64,000 bases of DNA from Cristatella mucedo (taxonomy: Eukaryota; Bryozoa; Phylactolaemata; Cristatellidae). The stretch lies in NCBI GenBank assembly GCA_009760855.2, contig WPIO01000015.1:3453501-3517500 (forward strand), read 5' to 3'. The position numbers and the translations under genes are program-made. This document shows, in pieces, positions 1-16,401 of this stretch; position 1 is the stretch's first letter; each line of letters starts with the position of its first letter. The notes beneath the pieces were generated by a model. That model was not told where the DNA came from, made no database searches, and saw only the letters and a program-made list of their open reading frames with translations.

Positions 1-400
1 GCCCCACTTCTCACCGACCAGCGCTGGCTCCCCATCAAGCAGCGCACTGTCCTCGAGGTTTTGCAGCTCACCTTTAGGTCTTTCAACCTCGTGCTCCAAC
101 CTACCAATCCGCGCTGCTTTCCCAACAGGATAGGCGTCGTACCGCCGGATTTTCTCACTCAACTCGATTAGCTCGAGTAGCCTCGAACAAAGCTCAAATC
201 CATTGAAGGAGACAGTGTCTTTAGTTTGCACTCTCCCAAAGACTGGAACTCTGCCTGCCAACTGACGCGATGGCATCCTTTGACTTGAGGGCATTAAAAA
301 AAAAGAAGCTTTAAGCGTCCGTGTTTCTCAGAGTATTCGCAAAACCGCTCCGTTTGTGCTCAATGCGCGGGGACGCTGTGTACAATATTACTAATTGATT
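1..400 (+). mobile_element. CR1/L2-like LINE, reverse transcriptase C-terminal remnant
   Basis: The + strand reads the usual C-terminal reverse-transcriptase tail of this LINE group (APLLTDQRWLPIKQRTV, then a degraded FRSFN segment). It matches the better preserved copy at 8.5-9.0 kb, which reads APLLADLHWLPVKQRI. The copy is cut by the window edge on its 5' side and is broken by stops after about 55 codons. The 3' limit is approximate. Confidence 0.6.
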
Positions 401-1430
401 GACTTGACAATGCGGCCTTGCTTTGGCCCGGGAGTAAAGTGCTCGGCTCAGTATCGATCAAAGTCGTGGACCCAAGCCCTCCTGCAGAAGTGCCTGGATA
501 GAGGGTTAAATTCTCTCAGAGCACTTAACACTGGAAGCATTTAAAATGCCCAGACAGAAATCTAGCTTTCTTAAATGCCAAACAAATTTCATTACATTAT
601 TGTCATTATTTTTTTATTATACCATCTAGTTAGTATAGCCGTCGTCAGCGTGTCCTGTCCTTGCGGCTCAATGTCAAGGCTTCTGGCGGCCTAGGCAGCG
701 GCTGTGGCTGGGCCGCGGAATTCTCTCACTAATGTGTTAATGCTAGATTATGCCCAAAAAACGTCGCTCATTCCAAGGACAGGCACGATCTTCCTGTTAC
801 CCCAACGCTTTTTTTTGGTTTACTGCCTAAATAATTCAACTTAATAACCTGCAGAATGCCACTAACACAGTCGCTGTGCTCCTTAGCCCTGGGCACGCCC
901 TGCTGCTGCTGCCGCACTAGTTCAAATCCGACGGACAAGAAGAAATGGGAAGCAATCAGAGCTGAAGGTAGGTTGTGAGCATCTGAGATGTCTTATCTCA
1001 CTCACTGGAAAAACTCGAAGCACTCGTCGAAAAACACTTCTTCAAGGCTTGGCTTTGAAAAGGCACGCCATTTTTTTTAAAGTCCCAGATTGATAGCCTG
1101 ACAATTTTGCCCTTTTCTGTAGATGTATCTTATCGTAACCGCTGCTAAATTTCTCCGCATGACGAAATCCATAGTTTCTGTTGCTACGGACGCCACTTCT
1201 GAGCCAGTAAGCTTCTTGTAGCTCCAAAAGTATTTGCATTTGGCCTTCCTCGGGTTTCATTGATGCTAATGCCATTGAGTATATATAGTTTGTGCCGGCA
1301 TTGGGAGCGCCCTACCTTCCCTGTTTTGAGCTTGGTGATGCTAAGCCAATAAAGTTACCCACATACATTATTCGTCTCAGAGCTAAAAGTATCTGAAATG
1401 TACGTCGGCGATTGTCGATACCAACCCGAG
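401..1430. other. intergenic, no gene recognised
   Basis: Host-like sequence with a short polypyrimidine/AT stretch near 600-640 and a CTG run near 900. The 77-codon minus-strand frame at 1042-1275 has no recognisable motif and is probably chance. No gene, promoter or structured repeat can be supported here. Confidence 0.4.
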
Positions 1431-1436
1431 TTAACA

Positions 1437-2950
1437 ATAATGCATTTATATTGCCCCCTCAGAGAACTTAATCTATTTCTAGGCACTTTTCATATGCTGT
1501 AATGGAAGCGTGATCAAAGGCTTAGAGGTCACATGCATAGTGTCAAAATGTAAATATGGTTAGTAGCAATATGCAGTGTTATCATGCATAAAGACGAAAC
1601 GTTGATCATGTTTCCCTTACAGTATATGTAAAGTACCACGACAGAAACTAAGCTCTCTGAGGACGCTCTACAAATTTATCATTATTATTATTATCATTTA
1701 AGAACTAGTCACAAAAACCTATCAAATCCAATGAGGAGAATGTGAGTCTTTTTAAATGTCGTCAAGGGGTTGTTCTGACGTCAGTCGGGGGGGGGTGAGT
1801 TTCGGGCTTTTGGAGCACACGAACTAAATGCACGGTCTCCAAATGATTTGAGGTGTCGCTATACGAGTTGATTCAGAAAAGCGGGTGGTACGGTGCCTAG
1901 TTTGTTGAGGGAGTAGTTCTGATATGTAGGCTGGAGCCAGAGATTGAAGAAACCTAAAAGTGAGTGACAGAACCTTGCAGTCGATGCTGGATTGGGAGCC
2001 AGTGCAGGTCAGCGAGAAGTGGTGCGATGTGGCAACAGCAACGCCCATGACAGACAAGCCTGGCTGCAGAGTTTTGCACAACTGCCTGATTGCACAGGTC
2101 GGTAGACCAGCAAGCAGTGAGTTATAGAAGTCGAGGCTGGTCCTTGCCATTGCATGGACCAATTCCGATGTAGTATCCCAACCTAAGCAGGCCAGAAAGT
2201 TTAGCAATGCTTTGTAGCAAAAAATAGGTCGATTTGACTTTGGAGCAGATATGGTTGTCTGGTGATTGGTCACTTTGGAATACAATACCCATATTTCGTC
2301 CAGATGCTACAGGAGACTTGCTGGCAGAGCCAACTTTGAGTGTTAAGGTTTCCGATGTCTGAGTAATACTTAGTTTGAAGACGACTTGTAAGTTGGTTTT
2401 TATCATTATTGAATTTGCGAAAGTGTGCTGTCATCCAAATGCACATGTTGGCAATACATGCAACCAGAGAGTAAAGAGAATTTGACGCGCTGGAGGGCTG
2501 GAAAGGATCAATGCATAGGTAAAGCTGAGTGTCATCGGCCCAGTGAAATTCTAGAGGGAGAGTATAAACTGTGAAAAAAGGCGGACCAAGCACAGAGCCA
2601 TGAGATATCCCGTACTTCAGCGGTTCCTCAGATGATCTTTGCCCGTTTACATCAATACTCTAGAGCCTCCTTTTGAGATAGGAGTTGAGCAATTGCAGTG
2701 CAGCGCCAGTGATGCCCAGGCGAGATGTGAGGCGCTCGTCAGGTATAGTGATTAATAGTGTCAAATGTTGGAATGAAGGATTGAACAAAACAAGCAGGGA
2801 GACTTCATGCAAGTGTTCATTACTGAGACGGTCGTTGTGCACCCGAAGCGATGCTGACGCAGCAGAGTGATTAGCTTAAAAAAACAGAGCGGAAATTACT
2901 TGCTAGGCTTGAAGTTGAGAGAGTTTAGCTGGTCTGCTACTATTCGTTCC
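1437..2950 (-). mobile_element. CR1/L2-like LINE, degraded copy
   Basis: Read on the minus strand, this carries the second half of a non-LTR reverse transcriptase. A degraded GPPFFTVYTLPL (GVPQGSxLGPxLFxxYxxPL block) is followed by an ADDTQLYL catalytic segment near 2.5 kb, then the C-terminal FYNSLLAGLP region near 2.1 kb. The 3' UTR (AACTTAATCTATTTCTAGGCAC) lies at about 1.44-1.60 kb. A short SINE-like tail with an ATT run at 1.62-1.70 kb interrupts it. Multiple stops and frameshifts make it inactive. Confidence 0.7.
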
Positions 2951-3409
2951 AGAGTCGTTTATACACGAACGAGTAGAGATTTCTAACATGCCTGCTAAGT
3001 GCAAATATGTTCCTTGCAGGCAGCACTCCAAGCACAACTTTGAACAAGTTAATGAAAGCCACGCTAAAAACTTCTTGGGTTAGCATTCTGCTGCGAAGTT
3101 CTTTATCGAAACATTATACTGCGTTCACCTTGGCTGCAGGTTGTAGTCACGGGAAGTAAAATGAGGCCTTATCTAGCACGCAATCGAATGAGGTTTATCA
3201 GCCAAGCGGAATGCTTTTCTGAGCTGCTCTCAAGTGACGAAAATTTCTGGAGGTGGACCATAGCTCATTTCTTCACTTCATACTGACATTTGAATCAAAT
3301 AGCTGATGACAAGCAGTTTTGCATCTGCAGTGAGTGCTTATACTAAATGAGATGCTAAATGAATGCATGAAAAATTCTTGAGCCAAAATACCTAGCTCAT
3401 TTTTAGTAT

Positions 3410-4060
3410 AGATGAGACACTGGTCGGCCTAAGTAAGAGAATGCAGGGGGCTTAAAGGTGACTGACAGAATCTTGAAATAGACGCGCTTCTTGATTGGCA
3501 GCCAGTGCCTATTGGTGAGCAGTGGTGCAATGTGGTAGTAACGGCGTTTACGATAAATAAGTCTAGCTGCTGAGTTGTTAACCCACTTCTAAGCGGCCTA
3601 TTTCGCTGATGGAAAGACCTGTTAGTAGTGAATTGCAGACGTCTCGTGGGGATGGCACAAATGCTTGGAACAGTTTTTCTGTAGCAAGCGGAGCTTTTAA
3701 AATATTACGTAGGTGAAAGTAGGCAACCTTGACTTTGGAGCTGATGTGCCCATCTCTTGACCAGTCAATTTGTAAGAAGACACACCAGATTTCAATCTGA
3801 GTCTATAAGAGCTATGCCAGTGGAGCCGATTTGAAGAGTTAGGCTTTCCAGTTTCTGATTAATACTTCGTTTGCTCAAAATTAGCAAGTTAGTTTTGTCA
3901 TCATTCAATCTCAGAGAGTTTATTGCTGGAGTCCAAGCATGTGAATCTTAGCCATACGTTTTGTTACGGAGCTAAGAACTGAGAAGGCTGAAAGGAGCTG
4001 AAATGGTAAAAGCAAAATGATAAATGCTTGTCGTCTGCATAAGGCATCGATCCCGAAAAT
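3410..4060 (-). mobile_element. CR1/L2-like LINE fragment
   Basis: The minus strand contains a YADD reverse-transcriptase catalytic motif (MPYADDKHLSF, near 4.03 kb) followed by the same connecting region as the copy at 8.3-9.9 kb. It is short and riddled with stops. It abuts head-to-head the + strand LINE that starts near 4.07 kb, so the junction is a rearrangement or a nested insertion. Confidence 0.6.
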
Positions 4061-4069
4061 CTTTTGAAA

Positions 4070-6390
4070 TCCGCCTGCGATGTACTTCTTCTTGATCTGC
4101 ACCCAGACTTGGCCGACAGCCTCGATACCTTCACCGATGCAGTGAAGCTGGAACTTAGGAATGCCCTTTGCAAGCATTCCTGTACATTCTGTCCGCCTAC
4201 AAAGTCGTTGAGCTTCTTTCACTATAGCAGAAAATTCAAAAGATGCACCGCATTAAAACTCGGGCTTCAACGCCGCTTTGAAGAGACTGGGTCTGATAAA
4301 GATGGAGTCAATTTCATAGACGTCCTTCGAGTTTACACCCGTAAGCTTAGAAAAGCCATGGCTTCTTTTTCGCCCAAAAACTGAAGTCGTGCCCATTCAT
4401 ACCCAAAAATCATTTATGAGACGGGGAAATATTTCGGAGCCAAATCTGTGATGTCTCACTCCCCGGACACTAACGGCTCTGCCGACAAGTTTTTTGCTTT
4501 CTTCGCTTACAATTTGCACACATTCGCCGCTTCATAAGCCCCTCCGGCTAAAGCAATTTTTGAGCTGCAACCTGTGACCTTCCTTAAGAGATTTACCGAG
4601 GTTTCTGCCTGCGACGTGGCTACCTTAATACGGTCTAGAAAAAAGGGCTCGTCTCCTGAACCCCTATAACATCTCCTCTGTTGTCCTCACTGGCAGAACA
4701 ACTACATTCAGCCAAAACTGAGGTTCTTAGTGCATCTTTGCACAATGGGGGCTGTACCTAAGTCTTTCGAGTTGCCCCTCATTCGACCGCTTCATAAAAA
4801 GCCCGGATCTGGTACAGAGATCATAGCCAACTATCGCCCGGTCTCCATGCTTCCTCTTCTTTTTCGAGATTCTTGAAAAGATCTTCGCTAAGCCACTGGT
4901 AGCACACGTTGAAAAGAATGAATTGTCTGACCAAATTTATCTTTAATAAAGCGACACCACTCCACTGAAACTGTTCTCCACCGCATAACCAACGACATCC
5001 TATGCAGCAACGATGCCGGTAACGTCACTACCCCAGCCCTGTTGGTTTTATCAGCTGCATTCGGTAGTAATGACCACGATGTCCTACTTGAACGATTGAG
5101 AAGACGATCAAACTGGCAGACTGGTGGTTCAAGTCGTACTTTTCCGATCGTCTTTAATCCGCATCGTGTGGGGGTCAAGTCTCATCCAGCAGACCAGTCA
5201 TCTGCAGAGTCCCGCTAGGGTCTGTTCTCGGTTCTTCACTGGTCTCCATTTATACTGAACCTCTGAGAAAATTGACACGGTTCCGAGGGATCGGCTATCA
5301 TTTCTACGCTCGAGGACACAGTTGTATTTTCCGTTTAAACCCCTGTCGGAATTTGTGGCAGCGAGTGATAAACTGGACGCTTGCCTTGTCAGCATTCGAC
5401 AATGGATTTCGGTCAATTTCCTTAAATTAAGCGATTACAAAACGGAACTGCTACTCATAGAATACCCTAGACTCGTGGCTGAAGTAGAAGATTTTGCTCG
5501 TCTAATAGGTTATGCTGTAGTTCGACCGTCAACGTGAGCTCGGAGTGGAGGTGTTGCCTTTGAAAGCTGCCTACCTTTAGCAAGTTTCATTAAGAAGACC
5601 ACCTCCAAAGCTAGCCATCATGCCGATCCTTATCTAAAATTAGGGACTGCCTTCCACGGTAGCTTGCCAAAACAATTTAACTGAATCCCTGGTTTGGTCC
5701 AGACTGGATCATTGCAACTCTATTTTGGCTGGGATACCGAAAAACCCTTTGGGCCACTGCATCGAGTGATAAATATGGCTGCAAACCTAATTTACAAATC
5801 TCATAGGCTGAGCCATGTGTCCTCTTTGCTGAAGCTTCGATTGATGGCTTCCGGCTGATCAACGGACACAGAGCAAAATGTTTACACTGGCACAAAAGGC
5901 CATCTGTGGTGCGGATCAGTTGCACCAGCATTATTAGTCTTCTGGCGCCCTCGGGTCCTCTATGGACAACAAGTTAGCTATTCCATTCATGCGTTTAAAG
6001 ATCGTTGGCGAAAGAAGCTTTTGCTCTGCTGGTCCAGGACTGTGGAACTCAATTCCACGGTTCTTACGCAACGACATCTATTCTCCTGCTGGTGACTGTG
6101 GCACACACTCTTCCCAGCCGTTCAGAGCGGCTACTTTCATGCTACTCACTTTCTAAACTGCCCTCCTGACTCAGCTATGCTTCTCAATTTCCCTTTTCAT
6201 TGCGTGAGATTAAGTCTGTTGGCTATCAAATGCGTACCGAAAACCGCTTGGGCTTTGAGTGAACTGTAGACAAGTCTCCTTCGGCACACCCACTTGGTCT
6301 TCGCGGCTGTGCGGAGTTTCAGACGGAGATCCATTACACATTGCATTACATTAAACTTAATTAAATCACGCTGAAACTTTGGCATAAGGG
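4070..6390 (+). mobile_element. non-LTR retrotransposon (LINE) with TACATT-type 3' end, degraded
   Basis: Successive reverse-transcriptase blocks read in shifting + frames. NYRPVSMLPLL sits near 4.83 kb, a HSTETVLHRITNDIL block near 4.95 kb, a degraded LSAAF block near 5.05 kb, and a C-terminal segment DNKLAIPFMRLKIVGERSF at 5.96 kb. The end has the conserved 3' tail (ATGCGTACCGAAA, then GGAGATCCATTACA) shared with copies at 18.6, 22.8, 25.1, 32.7, 55.8 and 56.3 kb. Many stops make it non-functional. The 5' boundary is uncertain. Confidence 0.65.
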
Positions 6391-6502
6391 TTTAACTGAT
6401 CTGCAGCTACTCGTTCCAGCGCCGTCGAGAGGAAATGGCAGTATGGGCCGCGAATGTGGCAGTATGGGAGCTAGCTTCGGGGCGAGGTGCAAGGCTTAGG
6501 CG

Positions 6503-6668
6503 CAGGTAGGGCCGTAATAGCCCAGGAGGTAACGTGCTCGCTCTTCAAGACTGAGATCGTGGGTTAGAATCATGCAGTGGGCTATCCTTTATTGCCAACT
6601 GCAAGCGGTGGTGATAGCCGTCAAGGCTCTTCTGCCACAATACAAATGAGGCTATGAAGTCAGCTAAT
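6503..6668 (+). mobile_element. tRNA-derived SINE, family 1
   Basis: The head resembles a tRNA: AGCCCAGGAGGT, then GTGCTCGCTCTTC, then a GATCGTGGGTTAGAATC B-box-like block. It is followed by a conserved body (ATCCTTTATTGCCAACTGCAA) and the tail ACAAATGAGGCTATGAAGTC. Near-identical copies lie at 46.9 kb (+) and at 14.4, 60.4 and 61.2 kb (-), which proves a dispersed family. The B box in this copy has mutated away from GGTTCGAATC. Confidence 0.75.
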
Positions 6669-7835
6669 TTATAGGGAGACTCGGTAGAAATTGCTCAAAT
6701 TCTCCTGGTCTAATGTTGACGTTGTTTGACTTCATCGACTTCTAGTGTCGAATTAGCCTTTATGTGCTTATAAGTGCTGCAGCTGTACATGCTATATTAC
6801 TAATCAGTTTTCATGCCTCCTTTCCAGTTTATTCGAAATGCCTAGTAACAGTGTTCTCACAGTGAGCTCAAATCAATCAATAAAGATTATTATAGTAGTA
6901 AAATTATTAGCTACAGTCGGCACCGGAGAACAGAAATATTGCATTTTGTGTCAATTTCTTGGTGAAGTAGAATGAAATCCTGAATGCCAAAGAAAATGCT
7001 GAATGCCAAACTTCTTAGAAGGAGGTTAAGTTCTGTGAGGGTGCTATTTAATGGTAACATTAGTCAGTATCAGTCGTAGTTTTTAGTTCTGCAGTAGGCT
7101 ACCTTTTACTGCCCAGTGCAAGCGTTGTTGATAGCCATTTATCCTAATCTGTAGCTAAATAAATGTTGCCATCAAATAAGGTAACATATTTTTGCAAATG
7201 ATGGAAAATAAGTATGTTACTTGATATGTGACAGTATGCACAATTTCAACACACATAAAGGCACAAAAGACATATCACGTGGACAGAACAAATTATATAA
7301 AGAACACATGGATTTAGCTTCTAAAACTCTATTCTATCCTCTAAAAATGGAATGCGAGTCAGCGAGTCAAGACTACTTCGATGACGAGAAGCGCATGGAT
7401 GGGTTTAGCATTGTTAATTAAAATATCTTAGATAAACTATACTTTTGCAATCAAAACTGCCATAGGTTAGAATGCCTTTATGTAACGTATCTTCGATATT
7501 GTTTAAAGTAATTAAAAAAAAACTAAAGCGGCATCCCCTTATTAACGAGTTCTGGAATCAAAGGTCAATAGAGCGTATTGCGTCAGAAACCACATCAAAG
7601 AAATAAATATACGTACTTACTGAAGTGTGAGCACGAATAAAAACTGTAAATAGAATCCGAGACTCAGTACTTATTCCTCTGATGACTGTGCACTCGTTCT
7701 CTTGCCTCGAGGCACTGAAGTCGTTCGATGGCTGCATCTTCTTTATATTTACCGATTGCATTCACTCATCACTCATGCCCGGCATCGGTCTCAGTACGCG
7801 TCCGTCCACTTCCTAACAGTGCGTAGTACGATAAT
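6669..7835. other. AT-rich intergenic stretch, no gene recognised
   Basis: The sequence is A+T-rich with scattered poly-A runs and no repeat family matching elsewhere in the window. The longest frame (7221-7421, 66 codons) has no recognisable motif or upstream signal. Nothing further can be supported. Confidence 0.4.
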
Positions 7836-7837
7836 AG

Positions 7838-8010
7838 TAATACACTTGATAAAGCGCCCTGAAAGAACTCAATCTCTTTCTAGGCGCTTTAAATTTGCTG
7901 CAAAGGAAACACGATTGAATGGTGAGCGGTATCACGCTTGATAAACAACATGAATAACATGATTAGGGGTGACATGCACGGGATCAGCATGCAAAGGTGC
8001 ACAATGCGAC
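7838..8010 (-). mobile_element. LINE 3'-end fragment
   Basis: This duplicates the 3' UTR of the LINE immediately to the right (ACTTGATAAAGCGCCCT, then CTCTTTCTAGGCGC, then GAATAACATGATTAGGGGTG). It has no coding part, so it is a strongly 5'-truncated copy or a segmental duplication of the 8.27-8.46 kb end. Confidence 0.65.
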
Positions 8011-8264
8011 ATATCTGTTAGTTCCATCCTTGGATCTTCCCGTGCGAATCGCCCTTTATGCGCTTACGGTTATTGCAAGTGAGCAATTTATTCTCGCTAT
8101 TCACTTCACGTGTGCATTTTCCAGTCGATGAGAAGTTTCTAGAAAGATATGTAGAAAACTTCGGTGATTTAAAATTACTGATTATTAATATCATTTTGAT
8201 CGGCCTATTGGGCAGCCTTCGTGGTCCACCCGTCCCTTGTTTGTCGTCAGAGGTAATAATAATA

Positions 8265-9870
8265 ATAATAATAATGCACTTGATAAAGCGCCCTCATAGA
8301 ACTCAATCTCTTTCTAGGTGCTTCACATTTGCTGCAAAGGGAAATGCGATTGAATGGTGAGTAATATAATGCTTGATAAATAACATGAATAACATGGTTA
8401 TGGGTGAAATGCACAGGGTCAGCATGCAAATGTGGTTAGTGGCAGCATGCAACAGTGTCAGCACGCATAAGCACATCAAAGACGAATCTCAGGGACCCAC
8501 TATGCTGACCTAAATAGGTGTGTTTTTAAGTTCCTTTTAAATGTGGTCAAGTCAGGGGATGATCTGACACAAGTCGGGAGGGAGTTCCAGGCTTTGGGAG
8601 CATACGAACTAAATGCACGGTCTCCAAAGGATTTGAGGTTTGCACGAGGTATTGGTAGACTGTTGGATTCCGAAAAGCAGGTGGTACGATGCTTAGCCTG
8701 GTGGGGGAATAGATCTGAGAGATAGGTTGGAGCCAAAGAATAAAGTGACCTAAAAGTGAGCGACAAAACCTTGAAGAAGTTGATCCGTTGCTTGACTGGT
8801 AGCCAATGCAGGTCTGCGAGAAGTGGTGCGATGTGGCAACTTCGAAGCTCACGACAGACAAGCCTAGCTGCAGAGTTTTGCACCAGCTGTAAGTGCCTGA
8901 TTGCACCTGCCGGTAGGCCAGCAAGCAGTGAGTTACAGAAGTCAAGATGGGATGTCACAAATGCATGGACCAACTTAGAAGTGGTATCCTTATCTAAACA
9001 AGCCCGAATTTTAGCAATATTATGTAGGTGAAAGTATACAGACTTGATTGTGGAGCTGATGTGGTCGTCTAACGACTAGTCACTTTGGAACATGACGCCT
9101 AGATTTCGAGCTGATTCAACAGGAGATATGCTGGAAGAGCCAATTTTGAGCGTCAGCCTTTCCAATTTCCAAATCACACTGGGTTAGCCCATAACTATTA
9201 AGTTAGTTTTTATCGTCGTGTAGTTTAAGAAAATTTGCTGCCATCCATGTGCGGATGTCATCAATACATGCAGCAAGTTAGTTGAGAGAATTCGAGGTTC
9301 TCGAAGGCTGGGAGGGATCAAAGTACAAGTACAACTGGGTGTCGTCCGCATAGAAGCGAAAGCCTAGATTGTGCTTGACAATCACATCAGCTAGAGGGAG
9401 AGTGTAAACCGTGAAAAGAACCGGACCTAGCAAGGAGCCCTGAGGTACCCCATATTTCAGAGGCTCCTCAGAGGATCTTTGCCCATTCACGTCAATACCC
9501 TGGAGTCTCCCACTGAGATAGGACCTGAACCATTGCAGAGCAGTGCCAGTGATACCCAGGTGAGATGAGAGGCGCTTTAGAAGAACTTGGTGAGGCGATC
9601 GATGGCATCAAAAGCTGCCGAAAGATCGAGCAAAACAAGCAGATACACTCTATCTATGTCTGCATTCCTAAGTAGGTCGTTGTACACCCTAAGCAATGCT
9701 GAATCTGTGGAGTGATTAGCTCTAATGCCAGACTTGAAGTTACTAGCAAGGTTGGAATTTTCAATATACGAGTTTAGCTCGTCTGCCACGACCCGTTCCA
9801 GTGTCTTTGATAGGAATGGGGGGAGGTGAGGAAATCTTGACTGTCCTTCGGAGGCTAAAGTTGGAACTCT
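8265..9870 (-). mobile_element. CR1/L2-like LINE, best-preserved copy (5'-truncated)
   Basis: On the minus strand the reverse transcriptase reads in order: an RANHSTDSALLRVYNDLLRN block with LLVLLDLSAAFDAID (9.58-9.79 kb), YGVPQGSLLGPVLFTVYTLP with the catalytic YADDTQLYLY (9.28-9.49 kb), and an unbroken 157-codon C-terminal frame at 8500-8973 starting MVHAFVTSHLDFCNSLLAGLP. The 3' UTR ends in an AAT/ATT microsatellite at about 8.25-8.27 kb. This organisation fits CR1/L2-type elements. Endonuclease and N-terminal parts are missing and the frames are shifted, so it is dead. Confidence 0.8.
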
Positions 9871-9879
9871 AAAATGCGC

Positions 9880-10430
9880 ATCCTCGATTCATAAATTCTG
9901 TCAGTAGTCTTTCATCAAATTCGTGATCTTCGTTAGCTCGTTCCGAACGTCCATTCAAACTGCGGTCTTAGTTAAGCAGCACTTCCTAGTGAAGTGGTAT
10001 TACCGTTCATTGTTCCTCAAAAAGGCAAAATTAGAGATATTTTAGATTTTTGTCGAAGATAAACATGCAAGTCGAATCTCTCAACTACATATTGTAATGG
10101 GATACTAAAACGCAACACCTACATATAGGAAGTGCCTACCTAAGATAGCGCCCAATCCAATACCAGCGAGGGAGAAAGGCAGCAAGTATAAAGCTGAATT
10201 CTTCGCTCAAGATAAGTTCTTTTATAAAGTCGGCAGTATCTAGACCAATCATGTAGGCAATAGCTGGATATACTGTATAATGTAATAATCCTTTAGGACC
10301 ATTAGAGTCAGTGGTTATTTTCATCCCCTCAGGTTAAATTAAAACGCACTAGAAAACAGAGCACGCGCAGAGCTAAGACAGTTCGCTGCCGTGAGCCAAC
10401 GGCTAGAGAGCATTGCTTGGAGAGAACGAG
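9880..10430. other. intergenic, no gene recognised
   Basis: Host-like sequence between the LINE and the GA microsatellite. The minus-strand frame at 10136-10324 has no recognisable motif. Nothing else can be supported. Confidence 0.35.
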
Positions 10431-10431
10431 A

Positions 10432-10444
10432 GCGAGAGAGAGAC

Positions 10445-10527
<83 letters not shown>

Positions 10528-10549
10528 AAGAGAAAGTGAGTAGGATACC

Positions 10550-10605
<56 letters not shown>
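10432..10605. repeat. (GA)n microsatellite
   Basis: About 170 bp of nearly pure GA/AG dinucleotide, interrupted once near 10525-10550. All long frames across it in both directions are poly-Arg/Glu or poly-Ser/Leu artefacts and are not genes. Confidence 0.95.
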
Positions 10606-12550
10606 CAAGGAGAGTGAGAGAAATGGAGAGAATGATGATGGAAGTAAGATGTTGGTTGCGAGAGGCCAAGAGAACTCGACAAAAATGAGCGTATTCTAGC
10701 AAATCTTGTTACGGCAAGCCAGAGGGAAAAACGGTTTTTATCGGCATGCGTAGCTGGAGGATAGCTGGAGGATACCTATTTCTATGCCAGATGCTATTTC
10801 AAGCTATGCATCAAGATTTTATTTGCTAATGGATAAACGCTACATGCATAGAGCCACGTGATACTTCTTGCTCCTTCACAGCAAGTCGGTCTTCTACGAT
10901 TCGTGCACGGCAAAGGTGAGGCAAAGGTAGATTGCGAAAAAGAGGCCTAATCAAGTAAGTGCGGCACCCAGTTATATTAAAGTGGCCACTATTTTGTTCG
11001 TTGGATTTGCCTTCCAATTTCGTCCAAGTTGCCTCTTCTATTCAGGAGATTATTTTTGACTGTAATTAATTATCTCTTCCGTTCAAACCTGTAGTACACA
11101 CGAAAAATTCCAGAGCTGTCGCTCTATCAGTTGTTGTAAATTTTGATGTCAGAATTGTTGTTCCCATCCTCACAGTCCTGGCTTTGAATGCAGTTCGAAT
11201 AGTCCGACCATGCTGACCATGACCTCCATTTCGGAGCCTGGCGCTTTGCTCGCTCTCGCCGCTGCTACTGCTACTTACGGCAGCGCCAATGTTTAATCAA
11301 GTACAACTCAGTCGAGATGGCAGCACAAATTTAGCTACGCACGCTGCTCCTGCGTTGTGTGGGCCTTCTGCCTCCGCTGTTGTAATTACAGCAGCGCTCT
11401 GACACTAATGTACATGCCTCTCCTGTGACTAGTAGTTAAACTATTGACGCAGTGAAGCGTCAGGCCACCAATTTATGTTATATTCCTTGACATATACTGT
11501 CATTCATTGAGCTCTTGTGTATGTACGCGTTGGGAGTAATAAACAGGGAGTCTCTTTTACCGCTCAGGTCCGCTGTTGTCTCCGTGAGACTCCACTAAAA
11601 CCGCCGCCGCCGGAGCCATTGTAATACTGCACCCGATCCACGCTGCTCTTGGGATGCGTTTTTGAGGAGAACTTCGCTCTTTGTCTGGTGGATGGTGGTG
11701 GTGGCGACTGCTGTGCTTGTTGTTAGTACGCCCATTGTGCAAGCCCGTGTTTACAATGTTTACTTGTTTACAGAAAGCCCATGTTTACAGTGTTTCTCGC
11801 TGCTCTGCAATGTAATTGTATGATGCGCCGCTAGGGGGTATAGATAATTCAGATATCGATAAAAAAGACCTATCCAGAACGCCCAGTCGATGCACTATTG
11901 CCTGCGTCGATTTCTCCACCATACGTTTGCCATGCGGGAGCTCGAACTCGCTAATGTCATCGGCCTCAGGTTGAACTGGAGTACGATCTTATGGAAACGG
12001 CCCCTCTCAACGATGCTCCCAACAGCTGTTTAGGAAAGGAGCGGTATCAGCCCGCATGCAATCGAACTACAACTTGCTCATTAATCGTCCTGTTCGGCCG
12101 TTTCCTGCAATCAGATCACTTGAAAAGATTACCTATAGAGAGGCCTGAGAGTTTTTAACAGCGATGAGCCTGTGTCAAATTCCGCCTCCAAAATCCGACT
12201 CGAATCCAGCAAGAGCAAGAGAATGACAGCGCAAGAGATCGAGAAAGAGATTTCGCAAGGAAGGAGGGAAGATGAAGGAACTAGGAAAGAGCCGGAAGAG
12301 CAGTAAGAGCCGTCCAGGTAGCGGCCGTGTTATAGCGTAGATTAATGCACTCGCTGTCGTAGCAGCTAGTGTGACTCGGGCAACCCGCTCGGCCGGCAGC
12401 GTGTGCGTTGGTTCGGGGACGGCACGCCAGAGCCTACACCAGAGCCTACACCGCACTCCTAGTGTACTCGCGTTTTAATCGGACAGACGTACGGAGTTCC
12501 CAGAGCTGACTCAAGGTTATGCGCTCACGAGCACATACAGCTAGATACAC
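10606..12550. other. intergenic with LTR-like fragments
   Basis: No gene recognised. A stretch at about 11.45-11.75 kb contains a polyadenylation-like GGGAGTAATAAACAGGGAG block resembling the R region of an LTR. The 70 bp at 11.99-12.06 kb (CCCAACAGCTGTTTAGGAAAG) recurs almost exactly at 44.52-44.60 kb, so it belongs to a dispersed repeat. No full element can be delimited. Confidence 0.35.
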
Positions 12551-12618
12551 ATGCAGAGTAAGACGAGATTGCAGATAGCAGCGTTTCACCACGAGCTACC
12601 TCCGGGCGCGAGCTGGGC

Positions 12619-16401
<3,783 letters not shown>

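Noticed and set aside
10329-10702. Long Ser/Leu and Arg/Glu reading frames
   Set aside because: They translate the GA microsatellite on both strands. The same applies to frames over the TA, TG and CT repeats at 21.8, 46.7, 52.1, 53.4 and 56.6 kb.
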